In this document: positions 33,205-41,241 of the stretch, piece by piece
Layout of the letters: the number at the start of each line of letters is the position of its first letter
Position numbering within the stretch: position 1 is the first letter of the stretch
Assembly: GCA_009377585.1 (NCBI GenBank)
Contig: WHTS01000006.1
Location: 48,413-112,412, forward strand
Source: Betaproteobacteria bacterium
GTDB taxonomy: Bacteria > Pseudomonadota > Gammaproteobacteria > Burkholderiales > WYBJ01
Length of the DNA stretch: 64,000 bases
Reading direction: 5' to 3'
Program-made: the position numbers and the translations under genes
Notes under the pieces: model-generated
What the model was told of the DNA's origin: nothing
Database searches by the model: none
What the model saw: the letters and a program-made list of their open reading frames with translations, nothing else

Positions 33205-33957
33205 ATGGAAACGAAGAAAGTTGCGGTGGTCACGGGCGCCGGATCGGGCATCGGGCGCGCAAGCGCGCTGGCATTGCTCGAGGCTGGCTACTGCGTTGCG
33301 CTGGCTGGCCGGCGCCAGGATGCACTCGCTGAAACCCTGGCTCTGGGCGGCGCCGCCGAGCGCACACTCGCGGTGCCGACCGACGTAGCGCGGCCCGAGC
33401 AAGTCGCCAACCTTTTCCAGAAGACCGTCGAGCGCTTCGGACGTGTGGACGTGCTGTTCAACAATGCCGGCGCCAATGCACCCGGCGTTGCGTTCGAGGA
33501 TCTGAGCTACGAGAAGTGGCAGACCGTGGTCGATTGCAATCTCACCGGCTCCTTCCTGTGTGCGCAGGCGGCATTCCGGATCATGAAGGACCAAAACCCT
33601 CGCGGCGGGCGCATCATCAACAACGGCTCGATCTCGGCCCACGCGCCGCGCCCGGATTCCGCGCCCTACACCGCCACCAAGCACGCCGTCACGGGGCTCA
33701 CCAAGACGCTGTCGCTGGACGGGCGCAAATACGATATCGCCTGCAGCCAGATCGACGTTGGCAACGCCATGACCGAGCTCGCCGCGCGCATGGCGCGGGG
33801 GGTGAAGCAGGCGAACGGCACGGTCGCGGTAGAGGCCATGATGGACGTGAAGCGGGTGGCCGAGGCCGTGGTGTACATGGCAGCCCTGCCGCTGGACACC
33901 AACATCCAGTTCCTGACCATCATGGCGACCAAGATGCCGTTCGTCGGCCGCGGCTAA
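33205..33957 (+). CDS. SDR-family NAD(P)-dependent oxidoreductase
   Basis: 250 residues, classical short-chain dehydrogenase. Nucleotide-binding [20 protein letters not shown], structural [10 protein letters not shown], and catalytic Ser in [13 protein letters not shown] with Tyr and Lys in [27 protein letters not shown] lies about 5 nt before the ATG. The last codons form the first unit of a 26-bp triplicated sequence that runs past the stop. The substrate is unknown. It is the first gene after the flagellar block, and nothing shows that it belongs to the lipid operon 2 kb further on. Confidence 0.88.
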   Translation: METKKVAVVTGAGSGIGRASALALLEAGYCVALAGRRQDALAETLALGGAAERTLAVPTDVARPEQVANLFQKTVERFGRVDVLFNNAGANAPGVAFEDLSYEKWQTVVDCNLTGSFLCAQAAFRIMKDQNPRGGRIINNGSISAHAPRPDSAPYTATKHAVTGLTKTLSLDGRKYDIACSQIDVGNAMTELAARMARGVKQANGTVAVEAMMDVKRVAEAVVYMAALPLDTNIQFLTIMATKMPFVGRG

Positions 33958-34016
33958 GCGCGGCGTTCGTCGGCCGCGACTGAGCGCGGCGTTCGTCGGC
34001 CACGGCTGAGCGCGGC
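33939..34016 (+). repeat. 26-bp direct repeat, three copies, over the SDR stop codon
   Basis: Units 33939-33964, 33965-33990 and 33991-34016 differ at only a few bases. The first holds the end and stop codon of the SDR gene, and the others are non-coding copies. The period is not a multiple of three. Confidence 0.85.
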
Positions 34017-34034
34017 TCTCTCTCCTGGCGCCGT

Positions 34035-34805
34035 TCAGTAGGCCAGCGGCAACAGCGCATGGCGTTGCCGGCGCCGGTGCAGCCGCAGGCCAATCAGCCC
34101 GAGTCCCGTGGCCAGCAGCGCATAGGTTTGCGGCTCGGGCACCGCAGTCACGGCAAACGGCGTCAGATTCGGCGCAGCCGCGGCGAAATCGCCGCTGGCA
34201 TGCGAGACCCACTGGTTCGAATCGGCGATGCGAGCCGCATACGCGCCGAAGCCGGCAAGCCCGCTGCGAACCCCGCTGTATTCGGCGAAATCGGCGCCCG
34301 ATTGCACGCTCAGCGCATTGACGCCGAGACTGAGGCCGCTGTCGGCAAGCGAGCTGCCGCTGAAGTTGTCGGTCGAGATCGCGGCCAGCAACGCGGTGGG
34401 TTGCGCTGCCGAATCGCCGCTGTAGGCGAAAAGGGTATCGCCGGTTGCGGCGAATCCGGCCAGGCCGCTCAGCACCTGGCCGAACGCCCCGATCGAGGCA
34501 GCGCGCGCCGCGCCATCGATGTCGCTGAAGCGCACCACCCCGCCGGCCGCAATTACGCTCGCGCCCGTGACCCATGCATACGTACCTTCGCCGGTGTTGA
34601 AACCGCCGCCGCCCGGAGCGCCGCCGCTCCACTCGTTGTCGGTGAAATAGATGGCGCTGAAGGGTGCGATATCGCGCAGGGCGACGACAGCGAAGCCGTC
34701 TTCATCGGCGTTGAACGCCGTGAAGGCGATCTCGCCCGGTTGCAATGCCGCGTGGCTCGATCCGATTGCGAGCAATGCTGCGGCCAGAGCGGAAAAGCGC
34801 TTCAT
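34035..34805 (-). CDS. PEP-CTERM sorted secreted protein
   Basis: 256 residues from the ATG at 34805 (GAGGAG about 7 nt upstream). Signal peptide MKRFSALAAALLAIGSSHAA, then a Gly/Ser/Asp-rich beta domain (GEIAFTAFNADEDGFAVVALRD, AIYFTDNEWSGG, GFNTGEGTYAWVTG) seen in other PEP-CTERM proteins. The C-terminus has the sorting signal VPEPQTYALLATGLGLIGL followed by basic residues. Such proteins are processed by exosortase and are usually linked to exopolysaccharide or floc formation. No exosortase gene is in the window, so it must be elsewhere. The function of the beta domain is unknown. Confidence 0.85.
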   Translation of the reverse strand: MKRFSALAAALLAIGSSHAALQPGEIAFTAFNADEDGFAVVALRDIAPFSAIYFTDNEWSGGAPGGGGFNTGEGTYAWVTGASVIAAGGVVRFSDIDGAARAASIGAFGQVLSGLAGFAATGDTLFAYSGDSAAQPTALLAAISTDNFSGSSLADSGLSLGVNALSVQSGADFAEYSGVRSGLAGFGAYAARIADSNQWVSHASGDFAAAAPNLTPFAVTAVPEPQTYALLATGLGLIGLRLHRRRQRHALLPLAY

Positions 34806-35059
34806 CTCGAGTCTCCTCGTCACGGTGCCGGCCGGCATCGAGGGCCGTGCGCGAATCGCATCGGCACCGCCGACCGGGGTGGAGGAACGATAGGCCTGGC
34901 GCCCGGCGCGCTCCATACGCCGGAGGCATTAGGTCGAATGCCCATCTTTCGAGCGAAAGGAGCGCTTTGGCTCTCAGCGCGAGGTCCTGGTGCTGCCGCA
35001 GACCGCGAGCGATGAACTAATCCAAACGGACAAAGCGAGTGATTCGGCGTTCCGGAGCG

Positions 35060-35806
35060 TCAACGAATGCGCTTCCCGCGCCGCATGCGCGTAAAGAGCG
35101 AAAGCACATACGGACGCAAACCGATCACAAGACCCACGCTGTCGCGCTCGGAAGGCTCGAGCGCGGCATCGACCTCCGCCAACTCGTTGAACTCGCGCAC
35201 CAGGCGCTCGAGCTTGCGGCGCACGACCTCGCGCGAGGCGGCCGAGAGCTCTTTCGCCTCGAAGCGCAGCGTCTCGCCGGGGCCGCCGAAGGCGGTCGCG
35301 AAGAATTCGTCCAGCACTTTCTCCTGATAGGCGCGCCGAATCGGCCCGTCGCGGCGCCAATTGACGTGGCGTGCGGTGCGCAGGCGCACCTCGTTGCCGG
35401 GCTTGAGGTCGATGAGCCGCAGAGCGTCCAGCGCGAGCAGCAGCTTCAGGCATTCGGCACGCGAGACGCTGTATTGCGCGACGATCTGGTCGACGCGCCA
35501 GCCGCCCAGCGCGAGATGGAACACGAGCAGCAGCTTGTGATCCGCGGCGAGCGCCTGCTCCTGCGAAGCCGTGAGCTCGGTCACGGCGGCCGCGTCGCTG
35601 CGCGCGAGGCGCGCCAGCTCGAACAGATCGATATCGAGGACTCGGCAGATCTGCTCGACCCGCCTGAGCGTGAAGCCGCCGCCGGAGAAGAGCCGCTTCA
35701 CGCTCGCCTCGCTCAGCCCGAGCGCCGCGGCCAGGCGCGCATAGGTCATCCCGCGCGACTTGAGGCAGCGCTTGAGCGCAGCGGTGATCTCGGCGACACC
35801 GGTCAT
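35060..35806 (-). CDS. XRE-type helix-turn-helix transcriptional regulator
   Basis: 248 residues from the ATG at 35806. N-terminal Cro/C1-type HTH: LKRCLKSRGMTYARLAAALGLSEASVKRLFSGGGFTLRRVEQICRVLDIDLFELA (about 10-65). The remaining 180 residues are a helical domain with ALGGWRVDQIVAQYSVSRAECLKLLLALDALRLIDLKPGNEVRL, which looks like a second winged-helix-like unit. The frame stays open upstream into the heptamer repeat, but that part is repeat-encoded and is not counted. It is divergent from the desaturase-led operon, separated by about 280 nt of AT-richer DNA, so it may control that operon. The inverted repeat GCAT-AGCG-ATGC (35898-35909) is one possible operator. Confidence 0.8.
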   Translation of the reverse strand: MTGVAEITAALKRCLKSRGMTYARLAAALGLSEASVKRLFSGGGFTLRRVEQICRVLDIDLFELARLARSDAAAVTELTASQEQALAADHKLLLVFHLALGGWRVDQIVAQYSVSRAECLKLLLALDALRLIDLKPGNEVRLRTARHVNWRRDGPIRRAYQEKVLDEFFATAFGGPGETLRFEAKELSAASREVVRRKLERLVREFNELAEVDAALEPSERDSVGLVIGLRPYVLSLFTRMRRGKRIR

Positions 35807-35968
35807 GTTCGGATAGTGGCTCCGGCAACGCGCTCCGACGAAGACGAAGATCCGAGCGGATGGGTAGCGGAAAACGATACCATAAAAAAAAGTATTGCAT
35901 AGCGATGCTTCGGCGGACGATACTGCGCGCCAGGCCATGCCGGTTTCGGGTTCGACCGAGACGGCACT

Positions 35969-36031
35969 GCACAGAGCACAGAGCACAGAGCACAGAGCAC
36001 AGAGCACAGAGCACAGAGCACAGAGCACAGA
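35969..36031 (+). repeat. Heptanucleotide microsatellite (GCACAGA)9 upstream of the desaturase
   Basis: Nine exact copies of GCACAGA. It lies in the leader between the divergent regulator and desaturase genes. Because 7 is not a multiple of 3, copy-number changes would shift any frame read through it (three copies encode HRAQSTE three times in the plus frame) or change promoter-to-gene spacing. A possible phase-variation tract. Confidence 0.95.
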
Positions 36032-36086
36032 GCGCTACGTCGCGATGCCAGCGGCATCGCGGGTCTTTCTCTTCGAGGACGCGTAC

Positions 36087-37073
36087 ATGACGGCTGCAAC
36101 TCGCGCAAGTCAGGCTGCGCTCGCAAGCGCCGCGCTACGTGGCGACGAGGCAGCGCTCGCGCCCAGCGACCGCGTCGGTGGCGCCTACTTGCTCGGCGCA
36201 GCCACCGCGACGCTGCTCTCGCTCTGGCTCTCGAGCCGCCCCTCGCCTGTCGCATGGTTTGCCGGTCAGGCCCTGCTTGCGCTCGCCCTGCTGCAGTGGT
36301 TCGTCCTGCTGCACGAAGCGGGGCACAAAAGTCTTTTTCGCTCGCGCGGCCTGAACGTCGCCGCCGGTCATCTGGCCGGGTTCATGGCGCTGGTTCCGTT
36401 CGCTTGCTGGCGGCGCGTGCACGGCCTGCATCACCTCTGGACCGGCTGGCAGGACCGGGACCCGACGACCGCGGCGCTGGCGCCGCGTGCACGCGGCAGG
36501 GCCGAGATCGCAGCGGTGGATCTCGCCTGGCGGCTGTGGTTGCCGCTGTTCTCGCTCATCTATCGCTGGGGCAACTACTGGCACCTGCGGCGCCTGCGCG
36601 CCCTCTTCACGGCGCCCGATCAGCGCCGGGCCATGCAGGCGAACATCGCGGCGCTGACTGCGGCGTATGCGCTCCTGTGCTGGCTGCTCGGGCTGGAGCA
36701 GTTCTTGCGCCTGTTCGCCCTGGCAGGCGTGCTGAGCTTCGCGCTGCAGGACCCGCTGCTGCTGAGCCAGCACACGCACCTGCCGCAGCGCTTGAGCGGC
36801 GGGCGCCGGGTGGCGCCGCTCGATCCCGGTGCGCAGCTGCGCCATACCCGCTCACTCGCGTTTCCGTGCTGGTTCGCGCACGGCGTGCTGATCAACTTCA
36901 ACGCCCACGAGCTGCACCACCGCTTCCCCGCCGTACCGGGGTACCGGCTCGGGCGAATCGCCTGCGCCGCGCCGAACGAGGTCCATTGGTGGACCTGGCT
37001 CAGGGCGGTCAAGCGCATGCGGGGATCGGTGTTCCTGTTCCAGAGCCGGGACAGCACCGGCTTCACGCTATGA
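36087..37073 (+). CDS. Membrane fatty acid desaturase
   Basis: 328 residues from the ATG at 36087, chosen because GAGG lies 8 nt upstream. The open frame extends back through the heptamer repeat to a TTG at 35895. The three His boxes of membrane di-iron desaturases are present: HEAGH (about residue 75), HGLHH (about 112) and HELHH (about 274), among hydrophobic helices. The enzyme should introduce a double bond or hydroxyl into a lipid acyl chain. It is first in an eight-gene run, 10 nt before the CarS-like gene, and likely provides or modifies the chain used by the downstream enzymes. Confidence 0.88.
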   Translation: MTAATRASQAALASAALRGDEAALAPSDRVGGAYLLGAATATLLSLWLSSRPSPVAWFAGQALLALALLQWFVLLHEAGHKSLFRSRGLNVAAGHLAGFMALVPFACWRRVHGLHHLWTGWQDRDPTTAALAPRARGRAEIAAVDLAWRLWLPLFSLIYRWGNYWHLRRLRALFTAPDQRRAMQANIAALTAAYALLCWLLGLEQFLRLFALAGVLSFALQDPLLLSQHTHLPQRLSGGRRVAPLDPGAQLRHTRSLAFPCWFAHGVLINFNAHELHHRFPAVPGYRLGRIACAAPNEVHWWTWLRAVKRMRGSVFLFQSRDSTGFTL

Positions 37074-37083
37074 GGCTTGCCCC

Positions 37084-37677
37084 ATGAACGCACCGGCGCC
37101 AGATCCGGTTGCATGCGCGGGCGTGATCGTGATTGCGATGAGCACGGCCGGTATCGCGCACGCCTGGTGGATGCGGTGTCGCTGGTCGGCTGCGCTGCGC
37201 GTGCCGCTCGACGCCGGCCTCACGTGGCGAGGCCGGCGCCTGCTCGGCGATCACAAGACCGTGCGGGGACTCGTCATGCTGCCGCTCGCGGCCGGCGCGG
37301 CGTTCGCATTGCTCGGAGCCATGCGCGATGCACTGCCGTCATGGCTTGCCTGCGGCTTGTGGTCCTGGGATGCGCCGGCGTTGTTCGCGCTCGGCGTGTG
37401 GGCGGGATTCTGCTTCATGGCGGGCGAGCTGCCGAACTCGTTCTACAAGCGCAGGCGGGGCATCGCGCCAGGCGCCGTGCCGACGACGGGCGGCGCGCGC
37501 TGGCTCTGTCTTGCGCTCGATCGCATCGACTCGACCGCCGCCATGCTGTTGGGATTGACCCTGGTCGCGCCGCTGCCGTGGCAGACGGCCGTGCTGGTCG
37601 CCCTGTTCGGACCGGTGGTGCACCTGGCATTCAGCGCGGCCTTGTTCGCAATCGGCGTGAAGGCGCGGCTGGCATGA
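37084..37677 (+). CDS. CarS/CdsA-like CTP-dependent lipid cytidylyltransferase (DUF46 type)
   Basis: 197 residues, mostly membrane helices. Family motifs: PLDAGLTWRGRRLLGDHKTVRGLV near the start, GELPNSFYKRRRGIAPGA in the middle and LDRIDSTAAMLLG near the end. These match the DUF46/CarS group, in which the archaeal enzyme makes CDP-archaeol from CTP and a phosphorylated ether lipid; CdsA is the bacterial counterpart. A second CDP-lipid synthase in a special operon suggests activation of an unusual lipid phosphate. The start of the next gene overlaps its stop (ATGA). Confidence 0.8.
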   Translation: MNAPAPDPVACAGVIVIAMSTAGIAHAWWMRCRWSAALRVPLDAGLTWRGRRLLGDHKTVRGLVMLPLAAGAAFALLGAMRDALPSWLACGLWSWDAPALFALGVWAGFCFMAGELPNSFYKRRRGIAPGAVPTTGGARWLCLALDRIDSTAAMLLGLTLVAPLPWQTAVLVALFGPVVHLAFSAALFAIGVKARLA

Positions 37678-40424
37678 CCGCGGCCGCGCTCCGGGATGCT
37701 TTCCGACATGCCTGCGCCGATGCGCGCGGGGCGCCGCAGGATCGCTCGCCGCCGGAAGATCGCTCGCCGCCGGAAGATCGCTCGCTGTCCCAAGATCGCT
37801 GGCTGTCGCTGGAACGCGCGGCCGAAGTGACCCTGTGCGGGGCGAAGGCGGTCAACCTGGGCCGGCTCATGCGGGCCGGGTTGCCGGTTCCCTCAGGCCT
37901 GGTGATCAGCGTGCACGCGCTGCACGACTTCCTGCGCGCCACCGGGCTCGAGCGCGAGATCGAGCTGCTGCAGAAGCAGGCCGGCGAAAGCTTCGATGGT
38001 GCGCAGGAGCTGGAGCAGTCGGTGCGTCTTCTGTTTTCGCAGACCCCCTTGCCCGCCGAGACGCGCGAGCTGCTGGCTCGGGTGCGAGCCGCGCTGGGCT
38101 CTTCCGGCCCGCTCGCCGTGCGCAGCTCCGCGGTGGGCGAGGATACGGGCGAGGCGTCCTATGCCGGGCTGCTGGATTCGGTGCTCGACGTCGACCCGGC
38201 GACGGGGCTCGAGGTGGCGCTCAAGCGCGTGTGGGCTTCGCGCTGGTCGGCGCGTGTGGCGGCCTACGCGCGCACGCACGGCCAGCTGCTTGCCGGCATC
38301 GCGGTGATCGTGCAACGCCAGGTCGACGCGCGTTACGCGGGGGTGCTGTTCACGCGCAGTCCCGGCCGCGATTCGGCGCACGAGATGCTGTGCGAATACT
38401 GCACGGGGCTCGCGGAGCGCCTGGTCGCCGGAGCGATCGTGCCGGCGCGGCTGCGCATCGATCGCGCGAGTTTCGAATTCAGCCGCGACGACGAGCTGCC
38501 GCAGGCCGAGCAGCCGCCGCGCGAGCAGATCGAAGCGCTCGCTGCGGCCGCGGCTGCGGCCGAACGGCTGTTCGATGCGCCGCAGGACATCGAATGGGCG
38601 CTCGATCATGCGGGACGCCTGTGGCTGGTCCAATCGCGGCCGATCACGGTCGCGGCGCCGCAACCGCAACCGCAACGCATCGTATGGTCGAACGCCAACG
38701 TCAACGAGAACTTCCCGGCGCCGATCTCGCCCTTGCTCTACTCGGTGGTCGCGCCCGGCTACAGCGCGTACTTCAGCAACTTGGGGCGGGCGTTCGGCAT
38801 CGCCCGCTGGCGCCTGGACGGCATGGCCGCGGACCTGCGCGCGATCGTAGGCGTGCACGCCGGCCGCTTGTACTACAACCTCACGGCGATTCATTCGGTC
38901 CTGCGCCAAGTGCCGCTCGGCGAGCGTCTGGTCGCGTGGTTCGACGATTTCACCGGCGCATTCGCGCCGCAACCGAGCGGGCCGGGACCCAGGGCCGGGT
39001 TCGTGCGCGGCCTGCGCGACGCCTTCGAGCTCGCCCGGATCGGCGCAAAAACGGCGTGGCAGTATGTACGCATCGGCCGGCGCATCGAGCGCTTCGAAAA
39101 GCGCGTTGACGCGTTCGCGGCTCGCTCGGCGCCGCAAAGCCTGGGGTCCCTGGATGCGATGGCGTTGCGCGATCTGCTGCGTGGCTTCATGCAGATCCGT
39201 CTAGAGCGCTGGACCGATGCCGCCCTGTGCGATGCGGCCGCCATGGTGTGCTACGGCGCGCTCAAGGCGGCGGTCGCGCACGCCGATCCGCAGGGCGGCG
39301 ACCCAACGAGCCTGCACAACGACCTGCTGAAGGGCCTCACGGGGCTCAAGAGCGCCGAGCCGGTGAACGCGTTGTGGGCGCTGGCGCACGCGGTGCGAAG
39401 CGACGCGCACCTGGCGGCGTTGTTCGCGGCCAAGCCCGCGCAGCGCATCGCCGAGCGCATCGAGAACGATCCGCGCTGCGCAGAATTCCAGCAGCAGTTC
39501 CACGACTACCTGGAGCATTGGGGCTTCCGCTGCTCCGGAGAGCTGATGCTGACGACCGCGAGCTTCCAGGAGCGCCCCGAGGCGTTGCTGGAGATCGTGC
39601 GCAGCTATGCGCGCGAAAGCGAGGCGTCGCCGCAGACGCGGCTTGCGCGGCAACGGACCGAACGCGCGGCCGCGACCCGGCGCGTGCTCGCGCAGGCATC
39701 GCGCCAACGTTACCTGCGCTGGCTGCCCTGGCCGAATCGCGCAACCGTCGTGCCGCCGCTCATCGCCGCGACTCATGCCGCCATTGCGCTACGGGAGCGG
39801 GCGCGGCTGAAGCAGGCGCTGCTCTACAACCGCCTGCGCCGCATCGCGCTCGAGATCGGAACACGTCATGCCCGCGCCGGAACACTGGCGGCGCGTGACG
39901 ACGTATTCTTCCTGACCGCACCCGAGCTTGACGAGCTGATGAGCGGCAGTGCCATGTTTCCCGGCGAGACGGCTCGCCTGGTGGCGCTGCGTCGCGCTGC
40001 CCATGCGCGTTTCGATGCACTGTCGCCGCCGGATACGTTCGTCGCGGAAGAAGGCAAGTATCCGAGCTTCGCCGGCGCGCAGCCGATGGCGCTCGACACG
40101 ACCTCGCGCCTTCGTGGTACCAGCGTCTGCGGCGGCGTGGCGACCGGGCGCGCCCGCGTGTTGACCGACGTGTCCCAGACCCGCGAGTTGACCTCGGGCG
40201 ACATTCTGGTCACGCGCCAGACCGATCCCGGTTGGGCGCCCGCTTTCGTGCACATCGGCGCGCTGGTGCTCGAGCGCGGCGGGATGCTTTCTCACGGTGC
40301 GATCCTCGCACGCGAATTCGGCATCCCGACGATCGTCGGCATCGCCGGCGCGACCGGGCGCATTGCCGACGGCGCCACGGTGCGGGTCGACGCGGATCAA
40401 GGCGATGTTCACGTCCTCACTTGA
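37674..40424 (+). CDS. PEP-synthase / rifampicin-phosphotransferase-like protein
   Basis: 916 residues. N-terminal ATP-grasp (PPDK_N) domain with GAKAVNLGRLMRAGLPVPSGLVIS and AVRSSAVGEDTGEASYAGLLDSVLDV, up to IEWALDHAGRLWLVQSRPI (about residue 325). A long helical middle follows. The C-terminal swivelling domain carries the phospho-His in GGMLSHGAILAREFGIPTIVG (His874). The His-Gly order resembles rifampicin phosphotransferase rather than PEP synthase. Such enzymes move a phosphate from ATP through His to a substrate, here perhaps an alcohol of a lipid. An 18-bp tandem repeat lies near the N-terminus. Confidence 0.85.
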   Translation: MTAAALRDAFRHACADARGAPQDRSPPEDRSPPEDRSLSQDRWLSLERAAEVTLCGAKAVNLGRLMRAGLPVPSGLVISVHALHDFLRATGLEREIELLQKQAGESFDGAQELEQSVRLLFSQTPLPAETRELLARVRAALGSSGPLAVRSSAVGEDTGEASYAGLLDSVLDVDPATGLEVALKRVWASRWSARVAAYARTHGQLLAGIAVIVQRQVDARYAGVLFTRSPGRDSAHEMLCEYCTGLAERLVAGAIVPARLRIDRASFEFSRDDELPQAEQPPREQIEALAAAAAAAERLFDAPQDIEWALDHAGRLWLVQSRPITVAAPQPQPQRIVWSNANVNENFPAPISPLLYSVVAPGYSAYFSNLGRAFGIARWRLDGMAADLRAIVGVHAGRLYYNLTAIHSVLRQVPLGERLVAWFDDFTGAFAPQPSGPGPRAGFVRGLRDAFELARIGAKTAWQYVRIGRRIERFEKRVDAFAARSAPQSLGSLDAMALRDLLRGFMQIRLERWTDAALCDAAAMVCYGALKAAVAHADPQGGDPTSLHNDLLKGLTGLKSAEPVNALWALAHAVRSDAHLAALFAAKPAQRIAERIENDPRCAEFQQQFHDYLEHWGFRCSGELMLTTASFQERPEALLEIVRSYARESEASPQTRLARQRTERAAATRRVLAQASRQRYLRWLPWPNRATVVPPLIAATHAAIALRERARLKQALLYNRLRRIALEIGTRHARAGTLAARDDVFFLTAPELDELMSGSAMFPGETARLVALRRAAHARFDALSPPDTFVAEEGKYPSFAGAQPMALDTTSRLRGTSVCGGVATGRARVLTDVSQTRELTSGDILVTRQTDPGWAPAFVHIGALVLERGGMLSHGAILAREFGIPTIVGIAGATGRIADGATVRVDADQGDVHVLT
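37740..37793 (+). repeat. 18-bp tandem repeat in the PEP-synthase-like gene
   Basis: Units at 37740, 37758 and 37776 encode DRSPPE-like hexapeptides between the start and the ATP-grasp domain. The period keeps the frame. The first two units are identical. Confidence 0.85.
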
Positions 40425-41241
40425 ATCGATCGGCGCGTGGCGCGCGCAGCGCCTGCCGCTCGCGCGCTTCGCGCCCCTGGCGGTCCTGATCGCCTGGGCA
40501 GCTTGCGGCAGCGCGCTTGCGAGCGCACGCGGACTGGCTCTGGTTGTGCTCGCGCTGAGCCTGGTCGCGCAGTGCCGCCTGTGGGACGACCTCGTCGACC
40601 GCAACAGCGATCGCAGCACGCATCCGCAGCGCTTGCTTGCCGCCGGCGTGGCGTCCGGTCCGTTCGTGCATGCCGCCGTCGTTCTGGCGGCGGCGAACAT
40701 GATTGCCCTGGCGGCGCTTCGCGGCTGGCCGCACGGGCTCGGGGCCGCGGCGCTGTTCGGGGCGCTCGCGTTGTGGTATCGCGGGCATCGCGCGCGCGGC
40801 CGCGTGCACGCGAATGTCCTGCTGCTCAAGTACCCGGCATTCGTCCTGCTGCTGGCTGCGTCCCCGCTCGGGACCGCAACGATGGCCGCGGCGCTCATCG
40901 TGTACGCCGCGATGTGCGCGTTCGAGCTGCTGGACTCGGGCTTGGCGCGCACGCCCGCCGAGCCGATCGCGTTCGCTGCGCATACGCTCGCAATCGCCGT
41001 CGCGCCGATGCTGCTGCGCCCGGGCATCGCCGCCATCGGGAGCGGGGCGCTATGCCTGGCGCTCATGGCGATCGCGCGGTGCACGCATCTGCTCCCCTCT
41101 CCCTCCGGGAGAGGGGTTGGGGGTGAGGGAGCGAGCCGTGAGGCATTTACCGCAAGCTCGCCAGCAAGCCCGGCCCGCTACCTGCCGTTCGTGTGCGCCG
41201 CCGCGGCGCTTTTCGTGATTCACCTGGGAGTCGAGGCATGA
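40405..41241 (+). CDS. UbiA-superfamily prenyltransferase-like membrane protein
   Basis: 278 residues with about eight hydrophobic helices. The acidic motif LWDDLVDRNSDRSTHPQRLL (near residue 70) resembles the first Asp-rich motif of UbiA enzymes. The second one is not clear (FELLDSG is the nearest candidate). UbiA enzymes move prenyl or similar chains; archaeal DGGGP synthase belongs here. It overlaps the preceding gene by 20 nt. A copy of the palindromic repeat is read in-frame near the C-terminus (LLPSPSGRGVGGEG), followed by one last hydrophobic stretch. Whether the protein still folds normally there is open. Confidence 0.72.
   Translation: MFTSSLESIGAWRAQRLPLARFAPLAVLIAWAACGSALASARGLALVVLALSLVAQCRLWDDLVDRNSDRSTHPQRLLAAGVASGPFVHAAVVLAAANMIALAALRGWPHGLGAAALFGALALWYRGHRARGRVHANVLLLKYPAFVLLLAASPLGTATMAAALIVYAAMCAFELLDSGLARTPAEPIAFAAHTLAIAVAPMLLRPGIAAIGSGALCLALMAIARCTHLLPSPSGRGVGGEGASREAFTASSPASPARYLPFVCAAAALFVIHLGVEA
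41094..41129 (+). repeat. Palindromic element, copy 2, inside the UbiA-like gene
   Basis: CCCCTCTCCC, TCC, GGGAGAGGGG, then TTGGGGGTGAGGG. Same core as copies 1, 3 and 4. It is read as coding sequence, giving the low-complexity peptide PSPSGRGVGGEG. Confidence 0.85.

Noticed and set aside
35807..36028. N-terminal extension of the XRE-type regulator with a Cys/Leu repeat
   Set aside because: The residues come from the GCACAGA tract read backwards. The ATG at 35806 starts a normal HTH domain.
35969..36031. Possible CRISPR array
   Set aside because: Pure 7-bp tandem repeat without spacers; a microsatellite.
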